Origin: Cordilura impudica
Lineage: Eukaryota > Arthropoda > Insecta > Diptera > Scathophagidae
Direction of reading: 5' to 3'
DNA length: 64,000 nt
Assembly (NCBI GenBank): GCA_963682025.1
Contig: OY821521.1
Span: forward strand, 114,615,111 to 114,679,110
A model generated the notes under the pieces. The model saw only the letters and a program-made list of their open reading frames with translations. It did no database searches and was not told the DNA's origin. The position numbers and the translations under genes are program-made. Shown here in pieces: positions 10,694-21,731 of this stretch (within the stretch, counting starts at the first letter, position 1; each line of letters opens with the position of its first letter).

Positions 10694-11496
10694 TTTTATA
10701 CCCTATACCACTATGTGATTTGGGTATAATGACTTTGTCCTGCTGTTTGTAACAACCAAAAATATTTGACCTACACCCATCTTTAATTGTACCGATCGAA
10801 ACAGAATCACTATCTGATTTGATTTAGCGATGTCCGTCCGTCCGTCCGTCTGTCTGTCCATGTAAAGTTTGTAATCAAACTGCAGGTCGCAAATATGATT
10901 ATATTTTGATGAAATTTGGTATTTAATCTTTTATCGGCCATGGGATGAACGCTATTGAAATTGGTGAGAATCGGTCCATGTTCAGACCTAGCCCCCATAC
11001 AAATGACCCCTATGAAATCAACATATATTGCCATAAGATCCAAATAATCATACAAATCTTAGTCAAATTGGGTTTTTATGTATATATTACATCCATTAAT
11101 CAGTAGTCCAAAAATTGGACAACTCTTATTGGATAACTCTTAGTCATAGGCCCCATATAGAGCTGCTTCCCGATCTTCACTTAAATCTATCAAAAAACAA
11201 AAATATTGCACTGATTCTTCTTAAATTTTGTTTGTATATATTTTTGCAAAAGTCAAGAGACTTTACCAAACATGGTCAGGAGCGGTCCATTTTTGGGCCT
11301 AGTCCCCATATAGATATAGCATCCGATATAAACTTTTTCATATCTGCAGCCGAAAAAATTAATAAAAGTCCCACTCAAATTTTGATTATGCTTGTTTTCT
11401 ATATCCAGTTAGTTGGGTCTATGAGATAGGGCCTCTAAACGCATGGTATAGGGTATCGTATAGTCGGTCTAGACCGACTATAATTTTCTTACTTGT
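10694..11496 (-). mobile_element. DINE-like family A, copy 2
   Basis: A complete copy on the minus strand, inside the Foldback-like element. It runs from ACAAGTAAGAAAATTATAG and the TCTAGA-centred palindrome (about 11456-11483) to the TATAGGGTATAAA end at 10694. The GTCC/GTCT tract is at 10830-10858. Confidence 0.8.
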
Positions 11497-12077
11497 GTTT
11501 TATTTAAATTTCCGATGGCTTTAACGCTTGAATGACAAACTTATATTGACCGCTCCGGAAAACCAAAATTTAAATATAAAATTTCCCTATTATAAAAAAA
11601 ATTCAAGGAAAACTGTAACATTGTTAGACCTATTTCTTCTATTTTTATTAATTTTTTACATTTTTTATGATGGGCTCAAATAAAAAATGCTATAAAAACT
11701 TTCCGATTATAAAAACATTTAAACACAAACTGTCGTTATGACAGGCAGAGTAATTATTTTATTTCTTATGCATGTTTAACGTTTGTTACAATGCGGTCAA
11801 ATAGTATAACCCATTTTTTGCATGTCCTTTTTTTTATTGATTTTTACAGAGATCAATTTGTAAACAAATAGCTCAGGTATCAAAAACCATAATTTACGAT
11901 CAACAAAATTATATTTATAGTCTACCATAAAAATGAGAGGCAAAATACCACGAATGTTAAATTATGAAAGAAAATTCGAATAATCAATTGTCTGAACAGG
12001 TAGGTTAATTTTTTATTTTAATGTATATGTATATCTTTCAAGATTGTTATACATAGAATGATTAAAAAAAAACACTG
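11497..12077. other. AT-rich interior of the Foldback-like element
   Basis: No gene recognised between the family A copy and the right repeat arm. Confidence 0.5.
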
Positions 12078-14060
12078 AAATCCAATTTTATGGACACCAT
12101 CCACGGGCCTATTGCAGGAGTTCTGGAAAAATGCCCCGCATGGGACATATATCAGTTTGTTTGTATGCTCATAAGGAGTCTATTGGTATATGGGTTGTTG
12201 TCCAAGTCATCGGGAGAGCTTGGGAATTTTCACTTTAATTTAAAAACAAGTAAGAAAATTATAGTCGGTCTAGACCGACTATACGATACCCTATACCATG
12301 CGTTTAGAAACCCTATCTCTTAGGCCCAACTAACTGGACATAGAAAATAAGCAAAAACCAAATTTGAGTGGGGATTTTTATTAATTTTTTTGGCTGCAGA
12401 TATGAAAAAGTTCATATCGGATTCTATATCTATATGGGTACTAGGTCTAAAAATGGACCGATCCTGATCATGTTTGGTAAAGTCTTTTGTATTTTGCAAA
12501 TATATATATACAAACAAAATTTGAGAAGAATTAGTGCAATATTTTTGTTTTTTAATAGATTTAAGTGAAGATCGGGAAGCAGCTCTATATGGGGCCAAAG
12601 GGATCATTTTTGGACTACTCATTAGTGGATGTAATGAACGCATACAAACCCAATTTGAGTAAGATCTATATGACAATTTGGATCTTATGGCAATTTATGT
12701 CGATTTCATAGGGGTAATTTGTATGGGGGCTAGGTCTGAACATGGACCGATTCTCACCAATTTTAATAGCGTTCATCCCATGGCCGACGAAAGCTTACAT
12801 ACCAAATTGCATCAAAATATATTCATATTTCCGACCTGCAGTTTGATTACAAGCTTTACATGGACACACAGACGGACGGACGGACGGACATTGTTAAATC
12901 AACTCAAAAAGTGATTCTGATTCGATCGGTATAATTAAAGATGGGTCTAGGTCAAATATTTTTGGTTGTTACAAACAGCAGCACAAAGTCATTATACCCA
13001 AACCTCATAGTGGTATAGGGTATAAAAAGCCAATTTTAATTTTATGGACACCATCCACGGGCCTATTGCACGAGTGCTGGAAAAACGCCCCGCATGGGAA
13101 ATATATATGCGTGTTCTTGTGCTCATAAGGAGTCTATTGGTATATGGTTTGTTGTCCAACTCATTGGGAGAGCTTGGGAATTTTCACTTTAATTAAAAAA
13201 AAGCCAATTTTAATTTTATGGATATTTTCCAAGGGTAATTGCAGGAGTTCTGGAAAAATGACTAGCATGGGACATATATCAGTTTGTTCGTGTGCTCATA
13301 GGGAGTCCATTGGTATATGGGTTGTTGTCCAACTCATCGGGAGAGCTTGGGAATTTTCACTTTAATTAAAAAAAAGCCAATTTTAATTTTATGGACACCA
13401 CCCACGTGCCTATTGCAGGAGTTCTGGAAAAACGCCCTGCATGGGAAATATATATGCGTGTTCGTGTGCTCATAAGGAGCCTATTGGTATATGGTTTGTT
13501 GTCCAACTCATCGGGATAGCTTGGGAATTTTCACTTTAATTAAAAAAAAAGCCAATTTTAATTTTATGGATATTTTCCAAGGGTAATTGCAGGAGTTCTG
13601 GAAAAATGACCCGCATGGGACATATATCAGTTTGTTCGTGTGCTCATAAGGAGTCTATTGATATATGGGTTGTTGTCCAACTCATCGGGAGAGTTTGGGA
13701 ATTTTCACTTTAATTTAAAAAAAAGCCAATTTTAATTTTATGGATATCATCCACGGGCCTATTGCAGGAGTTCTGGAAAAACGCCCCGCATGGGACATAT
13801 ATCAGTTTGTTCGTGTGCTCATGAGGAGTTTATTGGTGTATGGTTTGTTGTCCAACTTATCGGAGGAGATGCAGAAATTTAATTTAAAGTTTAAAAAAAT
13901 AGTAATAAAGTAATTTTCTGGTTTGCATTCAAAAGCTTATTGTAAGACTTCTGGAAAAATGCCCCGCATGGGTCATACATCAATATATTCGTGGGCTTAT
14001 GTGCTGTGCAACAGTATACGTCTCATTTTCCAAATCATCGGGAGATCTTATAAAAATAAA
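12078..14060 (-). repeat. Right-arm tandem repeats, about 175-bp unit in two alternating variants
   Basis: The GCATGGG landmark recurs near 12139, 13095, 13266, 13441, 13616, 13791 and 13968. A family A element (12246-13028) separates the first from the rest. Units alternate between one variant with GCATGGGAAATATATATGCG (near 13095, 13441) and one with GATATTTTCCAAGGGTAATT upstream and GCATGGGACATATATCAG (near 13266, 13616), giving a higher-order period near 350 bp. Confidence 0.8.
12246..13028 (+). mobile_element. DINE-like family A, copy 3 (most complete)
   Basis: Inserted in a repeat unit of the Foldback arm between two runs of A, with no target duplication visible, as expected for Helitron-type insertion. 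It starts ACAAGTAAG. At 12260-12283 it holds a perfect 24-bp palindrome centred on TCTAGA, then ATACCCTATACCA at about 12285-12297. It ends with the exact complement TGGTATAGGGTAT near 13012-13024. The (GACG)n tract is at about 12869-12888. Confidence 0.85.
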
Positions 14061-14304
14061 TTTTAAAAACACAACTCTATTGTACACTCGCACTTTCTCA
14101 ATTCCATATTAAATTTCTTTATTTTGGTTTTAATTTATGTAAAACTGTTTAAGAATCGCTACAGATGTTTCTTTTTTATCATGTTTTGTATTAGTATTTG
14201 CTTTTTTTATCAATTTAATTAATATATAAAACATATTTCACACGCGTTCCACTTAAAATTCTATGGATAACTTTTTATGGATAACTTCACACACGTAAAT
14301 ATTT

Positions 14305-15360
14305 GTGGTCTTACTATTGGTACGGAGGAATACGAATGAAATTTCGGTAATATGAACGAAAATACATTTTCTTATGTTTTGTTGTTTTTTTAAACTGCAG
14401 ATTTGCCGACATTTAACTAGTGAATTGAATGATAATACATTGGTTGTTCTAGAAAATTAGCATGGTTATAGTAATCATTCTTTGAATGAATTTTATATTA
14501 TACTTTAACATAAAGAAAAAGTATCAATTTTTACTCAACTGTGTTTATAAATTTATGAATTATAATAAAGAATATACAAAGTAATAATGTATTTGGCTAA
14601 ATACGATTACTTAAAAGCGAAAATTGATTTTTTTATTACCACAATGTAGAATAATAACCACAAGTAATAATCTACACTTTTTCCAATTGTATTTCAGAAA
14701 GCATCAACTGATTTTTAGAAATGATCAATTGAATTTCAGAGTGTATCAATTTACTTCAGAAATTATCAAATGTGTTTCCGAAAACATCAAGCGTATTTTA
14801 GAAATTATTAATATCTTTCTTAGTTCAGAAATTAGCAAACATGTTTCAAAAACATCAAATACATATCAGAAATTATCAAATGAATTTCAAAATTTTCAAA
14901 TGTATTTCAGAAAAAAACCTTTTCTGTTTTTCTAAATGTAGATTGTCAACGAGATGAATTTGATATAACAATGGGTAATATAAGATTGCTCTCTGATTTC
15001 AATACTCTACTTGATCATTGTTATATTATACTTTAACTAAGTAAGTACTCATTTTCTTTGAATAAATTATAATAAAGAACATGTAAAGTTTCGATGTATT
15101 TGACTAAATGTGATTACCACAATGTAGAAAAATAACTACAGCTAATGATCTAAATGAATTCTTATTTTGACAAGGATTTTACATTATCTACATTTATTCC
15201 GATCAAGAATCACTACATTTCAACTAAAGTTTATAATGACATTAAACTTTGACTTTAAAGCATGATGTGCAGTAGCGAGTACCCGGTAAAGTATGGAATA
15301 TGCAAGTTTACTTTTGATGTGTAAACATCTATACGCGCAGGGGGGTAAATTTCTATTTCA
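14305..15360. other. AT-rich DNA with a degenerate tandem repeat
   Basis: No gene. Positions 14690-14915 repeat a unit of about 25-30 bp of the form TTTCAGAAATTATCAAATG. The same loose motif occurs in the tails of the B repeats (6300-6660, 63770-63990). The 103-aa ORF across it is a repeat translation. Confidence 0.6.
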
Positions 15361-15483
15361 CAATACAATCACAAAAACAGCGTAACTCATATCGGTGTGA
15401 GCTGAAGCAGATAACGCTGTGTGACTTATGATTGTATTGGTGAAAAAATTATGATATAACATTGTTTTTTATGCCACTTTTTT

Positions 15484-15605
15484 AAAGCGTCATCTATGTA
15501 CCACTTATCTACGTTTATATTGGGATATTTATAACGTTTTACAGCAAAGGGTTGTTGAATTAGCTGAAACAATTTTTGCTATAAGTGATACATAGATGAC
15601 GCTTT
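15484..15605. repeat. 25-bp inverted repeat with 72-base loop
   Basis: The arms at 15484-15508 and 15581-15605 pair over 25 bp with one mismatch (AAAGCGTCATCTATGTA core). A weaker inverted repeat (CAATACAATCA / TGATTGTATTG) lies just upstream, around 15361-15438. It may be a tiny MITE or a structured RNA. Confidence 0.7.
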
Positions 15606-15705
15606 CTGTTTGATTTTAAAAAATGACAAAGAAATGTTTAATTACTTGTTTACACATCTTCCTTGTGATCGGACTCACATGATTTTTTTTTTAGGAGAGA
15701 TTGAG

Positions 15706-16135
15706 GGTAAAAACAAGTAAGAGTGTCAAATTAGACTATGCCGAATCTTTAATAGCCTCCACTTGCGTTTTACGTTTAGAATAATATCTGGATTTATTGC
15801 ACTATTTATCATAAATGTAAACAAAATATTTAAAAAGTAACCAATCTGATATACCATTACTAAATTCTTACAGCAAACACACTGAATTTTTAGCATTTTT
15901 TTAGATTACCCGATTTACCCCATTTTCAACAGCAACCTACTCCAAATAATGACAAACAATAATAAGTTTTGCCAGGTAAATGTTTTATTTTGTGAATGCG
16001 TGTGATTTCAACAGACAGGAGGACATCACTTTATCGACTCGAATTGTTATAGGGGTGAAGAATATATCTACTTTATGGGGTCGCAAATTCATTTCTCGAT
16101 ACGTTACAAACGGAATGACAAACTGATATAATAAG
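15706..16135 (+). mobile_element. DINE/mini-me-like family C copy
   Basis: Begins AACAAGTAAGAGTGTCAAAT, contains a short ACAGACAGGAGGAC remnant of the GTCY tract near 16010, and ends with the core GTTACAAACGGAATGACAAAC at about 16103-16123. Confidence 0.6.
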
Positions 16136-16870
16136 ATCTGAAAAAACTGATTATCGCTAGTGGAAAATATAAAGAACGACTAAAACAAAAATAGAGATTT
16201 TAAAATATAACACATGAAGAAGTATTCCGAAAAAGATCCGAAACTAATAAAATATATTTTGTTTACAATCTTTAATTGGCTTAAAAATTGTTAAACGTGC
16301 CGACTGAAACTACTACTCGATTTGGTGTTGAATTTACCAAAAAGGCTTTGTTCTAGCGACAATGTCTTATTTTATGATTGTTTGTTAATGAGTAGAGTTA
16401 TCATTTTATTACAATTGGCGATACTAAGCCTTTAAATTCTAATACCACTTGAATATAAATTTAAAGACACAAAGATAGATTAAATGCAATAAAAACAAGT
16501 AAGAGTTTGTCTATGCGGACTCATGTGCCCTATACTTATTATTTTGGAAAATTAAAAAGGATTCTAAAAATAAAATGCATATTTATATTGCGAGATGAAT
16601 TTGCAGACACCTAAACAGTTTCAGCACTTAAATGAACATTTTATAAGATGTTTTGACGAAAAAAATTTGTTGCCGAAATAAATATCGAAACAATTAAAGG
16701 CAAATAGTGCTGTATATAAAATTCAATCAAACCCGGTTTTCGATCAAAAATTATAGAAGCTATATAAACATTTTGTACATCATTTTTATTCTTATTTCTA
16801 GCCTTTATAAGATATACTAAAATAAAAAAAAAAACAAAATAAACCATTTACCTGGCTAAACTTAGAATAA
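16136..16870. other. AT-rich DNA, no gene seen
   Basis: Only an isolated DINE-like 5' end (ACAAGTAAGAGTTTGTC at about 16494) is recognisable. Confidence 0.5.
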
Positions 16871-16872
16871 TA

Positions 16873-16995
16873 TTAAATGGTGCGTGGTAAAGAAGAAGAA
16901 AGCATATATTTCAAAAATTCATAACCGCACTGTATTCTTAATCGGACCGGTTTCTGGCATTTCAGCCTTCATCAGCGATTTATTGAACATTGTGA
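16873..16995 (-). mobile_element. Hammerhead-bearing short repeat, copy 1
   Basis: Shares the block from ATGGTGCGTGGTAAAGAAG to TTGAACATTGT with 23059-23177 almost base for base. Its other end differs from that copy, so it is truncated or rearranged. It abuts a family C fragment. Confidence 0.7.
16929..16993 (-). ncRNA. Hammerhead ribozyme motif, copy 1
   Basis: The minus strand has CTGATGA, then GGC/GCC pairing across a UGAAAU loop, then GAAA, then CCGGTC. The latter can form a minimal stem III ending in the GUC cleavage triplet. AATCG before CTGATGA pairs perfectly with CGATT after GUC (stem I). Beyond an AATA/AA internal loop, TGTTC pairs with GAATA. The 10.1-11.1 pair of stem II is A-A instead of the usual G-C, which may lower activity. 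The fold is identical to that at 23113-23177. Confidence 0.65.
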
Positions 16996-16999
16996 TAAT

Positions 17000-17305
17000 T
17001 GTTATGTTTTAATAATATTGTTTGTAATAATAATCCGGATCAGGTTAGTATTTAAAATGGGATAAATCGGACATCATTGTGCCAATATATGACCTAAAAT
17101 ATGTAGACACCTCTATAGAATACTGAAATTCAGAGTATTTTTGGAAATAAATTAGTATTAAGATTATCAAATTGTTTATATTTTCAAATATTTTATTTAC
17201 ATTTATGATAAATAGTGCAATAAGTCCAGATATTAATGTAAGCGTAAAACCTAGGTGGAGGGTATCAAAGATTCGGCATAGCCGAATTTAACACTCTTAC
17301 TTGTT
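17000..17305 (-). mobile_element. DINE-like family C copy, minus strand
   Basis: Reading the minus strand it begins ACAAGTAAGAGTGTTAAATT, has the TTCGGCTATGCCGAA palindrome and the GATACCCTCCACCTAGG block, and continues through AT-rich sequence shared with 15706-16000 and 17895-18240. Confidence 0.6.
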
Positions 17306-17339
17306 TTTTTTATTTATTTTTTTAATAAAAGATATTTAC

Positions 17340-17680
17340 AATAATTTTTTGCGGGACTAACACTAAACTTATAAAACTACATCCTTATATCATAATGTTC
17401 CCAAGCTAATTTATCTATATTATTAGGTAAAACATATCTTTTATCATCCTTATAGTTTAAACTTTTTTTATTTACAATTTCTGTATATAAGTTATGCGAT
17501 CTACTACCAATAACACTTTGTTCTCCATAAAAGGTTTTTCTCGTTATGTAGTTTGGATTCTTGACAATTACGGAAATCTAATCATAATTTAGCCTGAATT
17601 TTCCTTTTTCATTAAACCTAGCACTTTTTGTTCAAAGGCTTAATACCAAAATCATTTTCTAGTTTGTATTCGGAAGTATC
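17340..17680 (-). pseudogene. Polinton/Maverick-type DNA polymerase B, C-terminal fragment
   Basis: The minus strand encodes KTFYGEQSVIGSRSHNLYTE, then SLNYKDDKRYVLPNNIDKLA and WEHYDIRM before a stop near 17370. I recall the pattern S-HxxYTxxxNK-xL--DDKR-x-L---x-TLAWGHY as the C-terminus of protein-primed polymerases of Polinton-like elements in arthropods. Upstream codons are frameshifted. Nothing else of a Polinton is adjacent. Moderate to low certainty. Confidence 0.4.
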
Positions 17681-17894
17681 AGACTTATGGCCCATTTACA
17701 CGATACCACTCAGTCGTATGATTTTTCGAAATAAAAATCCGATAAAGTCGTACCGACATTATTTCTGCATTCTTAGGCCATTTACATCATCAACTGAAGT
17801 CTTATGAAAACAACTGTTTAGAACAACAAACAAATTAATTTTGAAATGTATATATTATTTTCACTTTGTTTTTGTTAACTTTTTTTTAATATTA

Positions 17895-18240
17895 CCAAAA
17901 AACAAGTAAGAGTGTTAAATTCGACTATCTTTGATACCCTCCACCTAGGTTTTCTTGCACTATTTATAACAAATGTAAATAAAATATTTGAAAATGTAAA
18001 CAATTTGATCAACTTATTACTAAATTATTACAACAAATACTCTGAATTTTCAGCATTTACGTTTATAAATTTTAAAGTCAATAAAAGATAGTAAACAAAA
18101 TATATTTTTTAATTTCGCATCTTTTTCGCAATACTTGTCCATGTCTTACATTTTAAAAGCACTAGCGTTAATAAGATTTATTTTTCAGATCTGATTACAT
18201 CAGTTTGTCATTCCGTTTGTAACGCATCAATAAATGAATT
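17895..18240 (+). mobile_element. DINE/mini-me-like family C copy
   Basis: Begins ACAAGTAAGAGTGTTAAATT with the GATACCCTCCACCTAGG block and ends in TTTGTCATTCCGTTTGTAAC, the reverse complement of the mini-me core. Confidence 0.55.
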
Positions 18241-18579
18241 TGCGTCTATGTGTTTCATGCAAAAGATTTCTTACTTTTGTCGAATTGTAGGAATTTTTTG
18301 CAACAACTTAATGTTATTTATTTTTCAATTTTAAACTTTAAAATTAAAAATATACCTTTTTTAAGTCTGGTAATAACTATAATATGGAGGAAGTAAATAT
18401 GTGGCTTCTTTAATAACAATGACATGGAAAAAAACACTTTTTTGCGCAGTTTACTTGTTTTGTGCATATTTTTTATACACAAGTACGCCATTTTTGTAGA
18501 TCTCTTCGATTTTATTAAATAAGTTTGTAAAAAAAAAAACATTAAAATATTATATATATAAAAATAATTAATTTTAGAA

Positions 18580-18935
18580 AAATGTCCGATTCGTTTTTCG
18601 ATGATGTTGAAAACACATCAAAGAAATACAGAAAAAGGTTTTACTCAAGTTAGTTGAGATACGAGAAGCTAATGGGATGGAACAGGTCAAAGATGACGAC
18701 TTTAAATGCAGATGCAAGGCTTGTGAAAAAATATTAAATTGCGATAAATCAGATCTAAGTATACGTGCTTATAACCAATGTATTAAAAAAATCTTTTAAA
18801 ACCAAGAATCAAAATTCTGTTTGCGTTATAAGATCCCATTTGCAAGCCTTTTTAATTAAATGTGTAAATTTTAAAGGCACATCTAGCCATATAAAAGATG
18901 AATTATACAGAATTGTAAAAATATTTTTTCTATAA
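18580..18935 (+). pseudogene. Unrecognised decayed coding fragment with a CRCKACEK zinc-finger-like motif
   Basis: Starts MSDSFFDDVENTSKKYRK. After a frameshift it continues with REANGMEQVKDDDFKCRCKA and CEKILNCDKSDL. A Cys-x-Cys-x2-Cys cluster hints at a BED-like or other transposon zinc finger, but the fragment is short and interrupted. I do not know the family. Confidence 0.25.
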
Positions 18936-20900
18936 TATCTGTTGGTTTTTTATGTTGTTTATATGTAACTAGTTGATTGTGTGGCGCCTAGGCGCCCGTT
19001 TATTTTGACTTTAACAAACAAAATTTTTTTTCCATTTCAGAATTTTCCTACATTTTATATATTTTTAAAAAATTAATTTTAATGTTTTGAAAATTTCTTT
19101 AAAAAAAAAATCGAAAAACAGTTGTAAAAAATACAAAACAAAAACTTCGATTTTCAAATGAAGTTTTGTAAAAGGTCCTTTTCGAATATTTTTGCTAAAG
19201 TTTGCCAGTAGCCAACGTTTGCTTTATACTTTCTGCTTCAATACATAAAGAGTCTTCAATATTATTTGATTTTAAAAAAATATTTTATTTTGATACAAAC
19301 TCAGTAATTTTAGTCTTATTAAGACAAACTATTAATATGTAACTTTTTAATAATTTAATTTATGTTTTATAACTTTTTAAAATGCGTCAAAATAAATAAA
19401 CTTCAACTAAAAAAAGTTTTTATACCTTTCGGACAAAACAAAAAAAAAAAAGCTACGGTTATAACGAACTAAGTCTATAAGGAACTAATTTGGTCGGTCC
19501 CGCCGAGTTCGTTTAGACCAAGGTTCCTAAAAGTTTCTTAATGGGTGGGGGGGGGGGGTTGTTTAAAAGTTAAAATAAGTCGTATTTTCATAATTCTTTT
19601 TTGAAGATATGAATAACGTTGGATTATTTATTTCATATACTTGGTATAGCATAACATTTGAAGAATGTTTGAAAGAATTTTCAATAAAAAATTTTAATAA
19701 ATAAGCCCGTGACAGCGAATCTCCGGAGGCGTTGTTGTTTTGCGGTGAACATCATAACCCGTTACCGGATCATGCGAAATAAAAAAGTCGAAATGCGTTT
19801 AAAAGGTGCTATACAATTTCGGAAATTTGTTGTTAAAAAATGGGGAAGAAAATGGAATTAAAAAAACACTTCGTGGTTACCTGATGATTTATGTGTATAG
19901 TGTCTAAAATTTCAAAAGAATCGGTCAAGTAAATTTTGAGTTATGATGTTCACGGTCTTCGAACATTTATTTGCGAGAAAATCGGTTTAAAGTTTTTTAA
20001 AAACTGATTTATATACTATATTCCATATGAGGCCGGTCGCTGGAAACGCTGTATTTTCTTAAGTTTTGTTCTGATTTACTTCAAATTTTGACACAACACT
20101 CTCGACATGTTGTGCATTCAGAAAGAGAAATGCCAAAAAAGGTATTAAAACCTACCACACTTTAAGCAAGTGCAAACACCAATACACCTACACAGAAGAG
20201 AAAAAAATATTTCATATTTCATCATACATGTAAACTGAAGAAAGAGAACTATATTTTTTGAAAAGTTATCTATAAATCCAAAAAATAAAATATAAGAGCG
20301 TATTAGTTTTACTTAAAAAAAAAATTATTATTCCAAATCGCCTTTAATTCTTACATGATAATTTCAATAAATTATTCAAATTAAAATCTTAAATATATTT
20401 ACGTTTGTTTGTTTGTCAAAATTTTTTGAAAGCAAATTATAATTAATATTATGAGTGAAAAAATATTCACTTCCCACCTCTCTTCTGAAATTACAATGTA
20501 ATTTAATTATGCAAAGTTAGAATAATTTAAATTTTAAACCTAATATTGCACTATTTTTTCAAGTGCTTTTCCATACAGAGCTTTAACCGAAAGCATACGT
20601 TGGACAACAACAAAATCTACATTGAAGATCTCTTTTTTCTCAAATATTTATCAAAAAAAGCATACTTTTTGGTAAGAGATAAAAAACAAAACGGACAAAC
20701 GGAAAAGTTTAGTGTGATAAAATAAGTAAAAATGTTGAAAATTTCATTCATTACTTTTTTTGCATAATTTTTTCATTGACCAACAAAGGGAATTTAAAGA
20801 AGATTTTGAATAGATGTTAGTTTTTTTTTTATGCATTTTTTGCGTTCAACTTATTTCATATGTAACACGAAATCTGCATATGCAGTGCTATTGTCGTTAG
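18936..20900. other. AT-rich DNA without recognised gene
   Basis: No credible ORF. A run of 13 G at about 19546-19558, after TTAATGGGT, is conspicuous in this AT-rich setting. Confidence 0.55.
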
Positions 20901-20903
20901 CAG

Positions 20904-21731
20904 TGTTGCCAATTATGATAACTTATTGTAATTTCGACGATATTTCAATTTGTTAAAAATTATTTGTGAAATTTGTTAAGATTGAAGATTGAAGATTTAA
21001 AATTTTCAGTAGTATAAAAATTACGTCGTCAAGGGTTAACAATTAATGAGTTGTTTATCGAAAATTTATAGTTTTTGTTCAGTGTAAAAAATATAAATTA
21101 CATAATATGTATAGATTTAATTCTGGGTCAAGCCGTTTCAAAACGGAAATACCTTGAATAGCATCTCCGTTTAAGATTAAGTTTTAATTACGGCGATACT
21201 TAAAACCTATGTATGTATATTATATGTTTCAGCTATAGATACATATCAATAAAATTATTTAGTTGATTGCTGTGTTAAATTTTTTTCGTTGAAATTTCAT
21301 CACTAATACATTTTTATATATAGAAATAACCAACACTGTAACAATATTCGTAATATGAATGATATAAATAAATTTTATTGTTTCCTTTTGTAATATTTTT
21401 TCGAGTTTTATAAGCGGTAAAATTTTCTTCACAATATCTTGTTTTAAAAATGACGATTTGGCGATTTAGTTTCCAAAATTGTTGATTTTCAGAAGATTTT
21501 ATTAGCAGCACTGGTCGGTAACAAAGAAGAGAGAAAATTGTGTGTAGGTTTGTATAAAATGAGAAAGATTAAATTTTGTTTGTGTGTGGGTTTGTATAAA
21601 ATGAGAAAGATTAAATTTTGTTTGTGTATTTCACATAGCTTTGTAGGGAGTGCTATGTGTATGTATTATTTCAGCGTTACAGAATCAGTCAGTCAGTCAG
21701 TGAGTCAGGGATCAGCGTAAATATATTTATG
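20904..21731 (+). repeat. Dispersed repeat D, copy 1
   Basis: About 830 bp recurs inverted at 38062-38850. The left end is TGTTGCCAATT and the right end GGATCAGCGTAAATATAT. Positions 21541-21627 hold two tandem copies of a 44-45-bp unit, followed by CAGT repeats at about 21686-21704. The small ORFs are not conserved with the other copy. Confidence 0.7.

Larger units (their letters stand above)
7461..14304 (-). mobile_element. Foldback (FB/NOF)-like element with tandem-repeat arms
   Basis: The ends are inverted copies beginning AAATATTTACGTGTGTGAAG (left at 7461; right read inward from 14304). The left arm carries two tandem 250-bp copies of the terminal segment (7461-7710, 7711-7960), then about 5 units of a roughly 175-bp repeat to 8760. 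The right arm (about 12078-14060) holds about 7 units in opposite orientation. Between the arms is a decayed transposase-like gene on the minus strand and a 250-codon ORF upstream of it. Two family A repeats interrupt it. Long inverted repeats made of tandem units around a MULE-type gene recall Drosophila FB-NOF; this assignment is inference. I could not find a convincing target duplication. Confidence 0.65.

Noticed and set aside
7461..14304. CRISPR-like array of regular repeats
   Set aside because: Units are 175 bp, contiguous and inverted between arms in eukaryotic DNA; no short repeat/unique spacer pattern.
17690..17800. Possible MITE with GGCCCATTTACAC-like ends
   Set aside because: Second end not convincing; left as AT-rich DNA.
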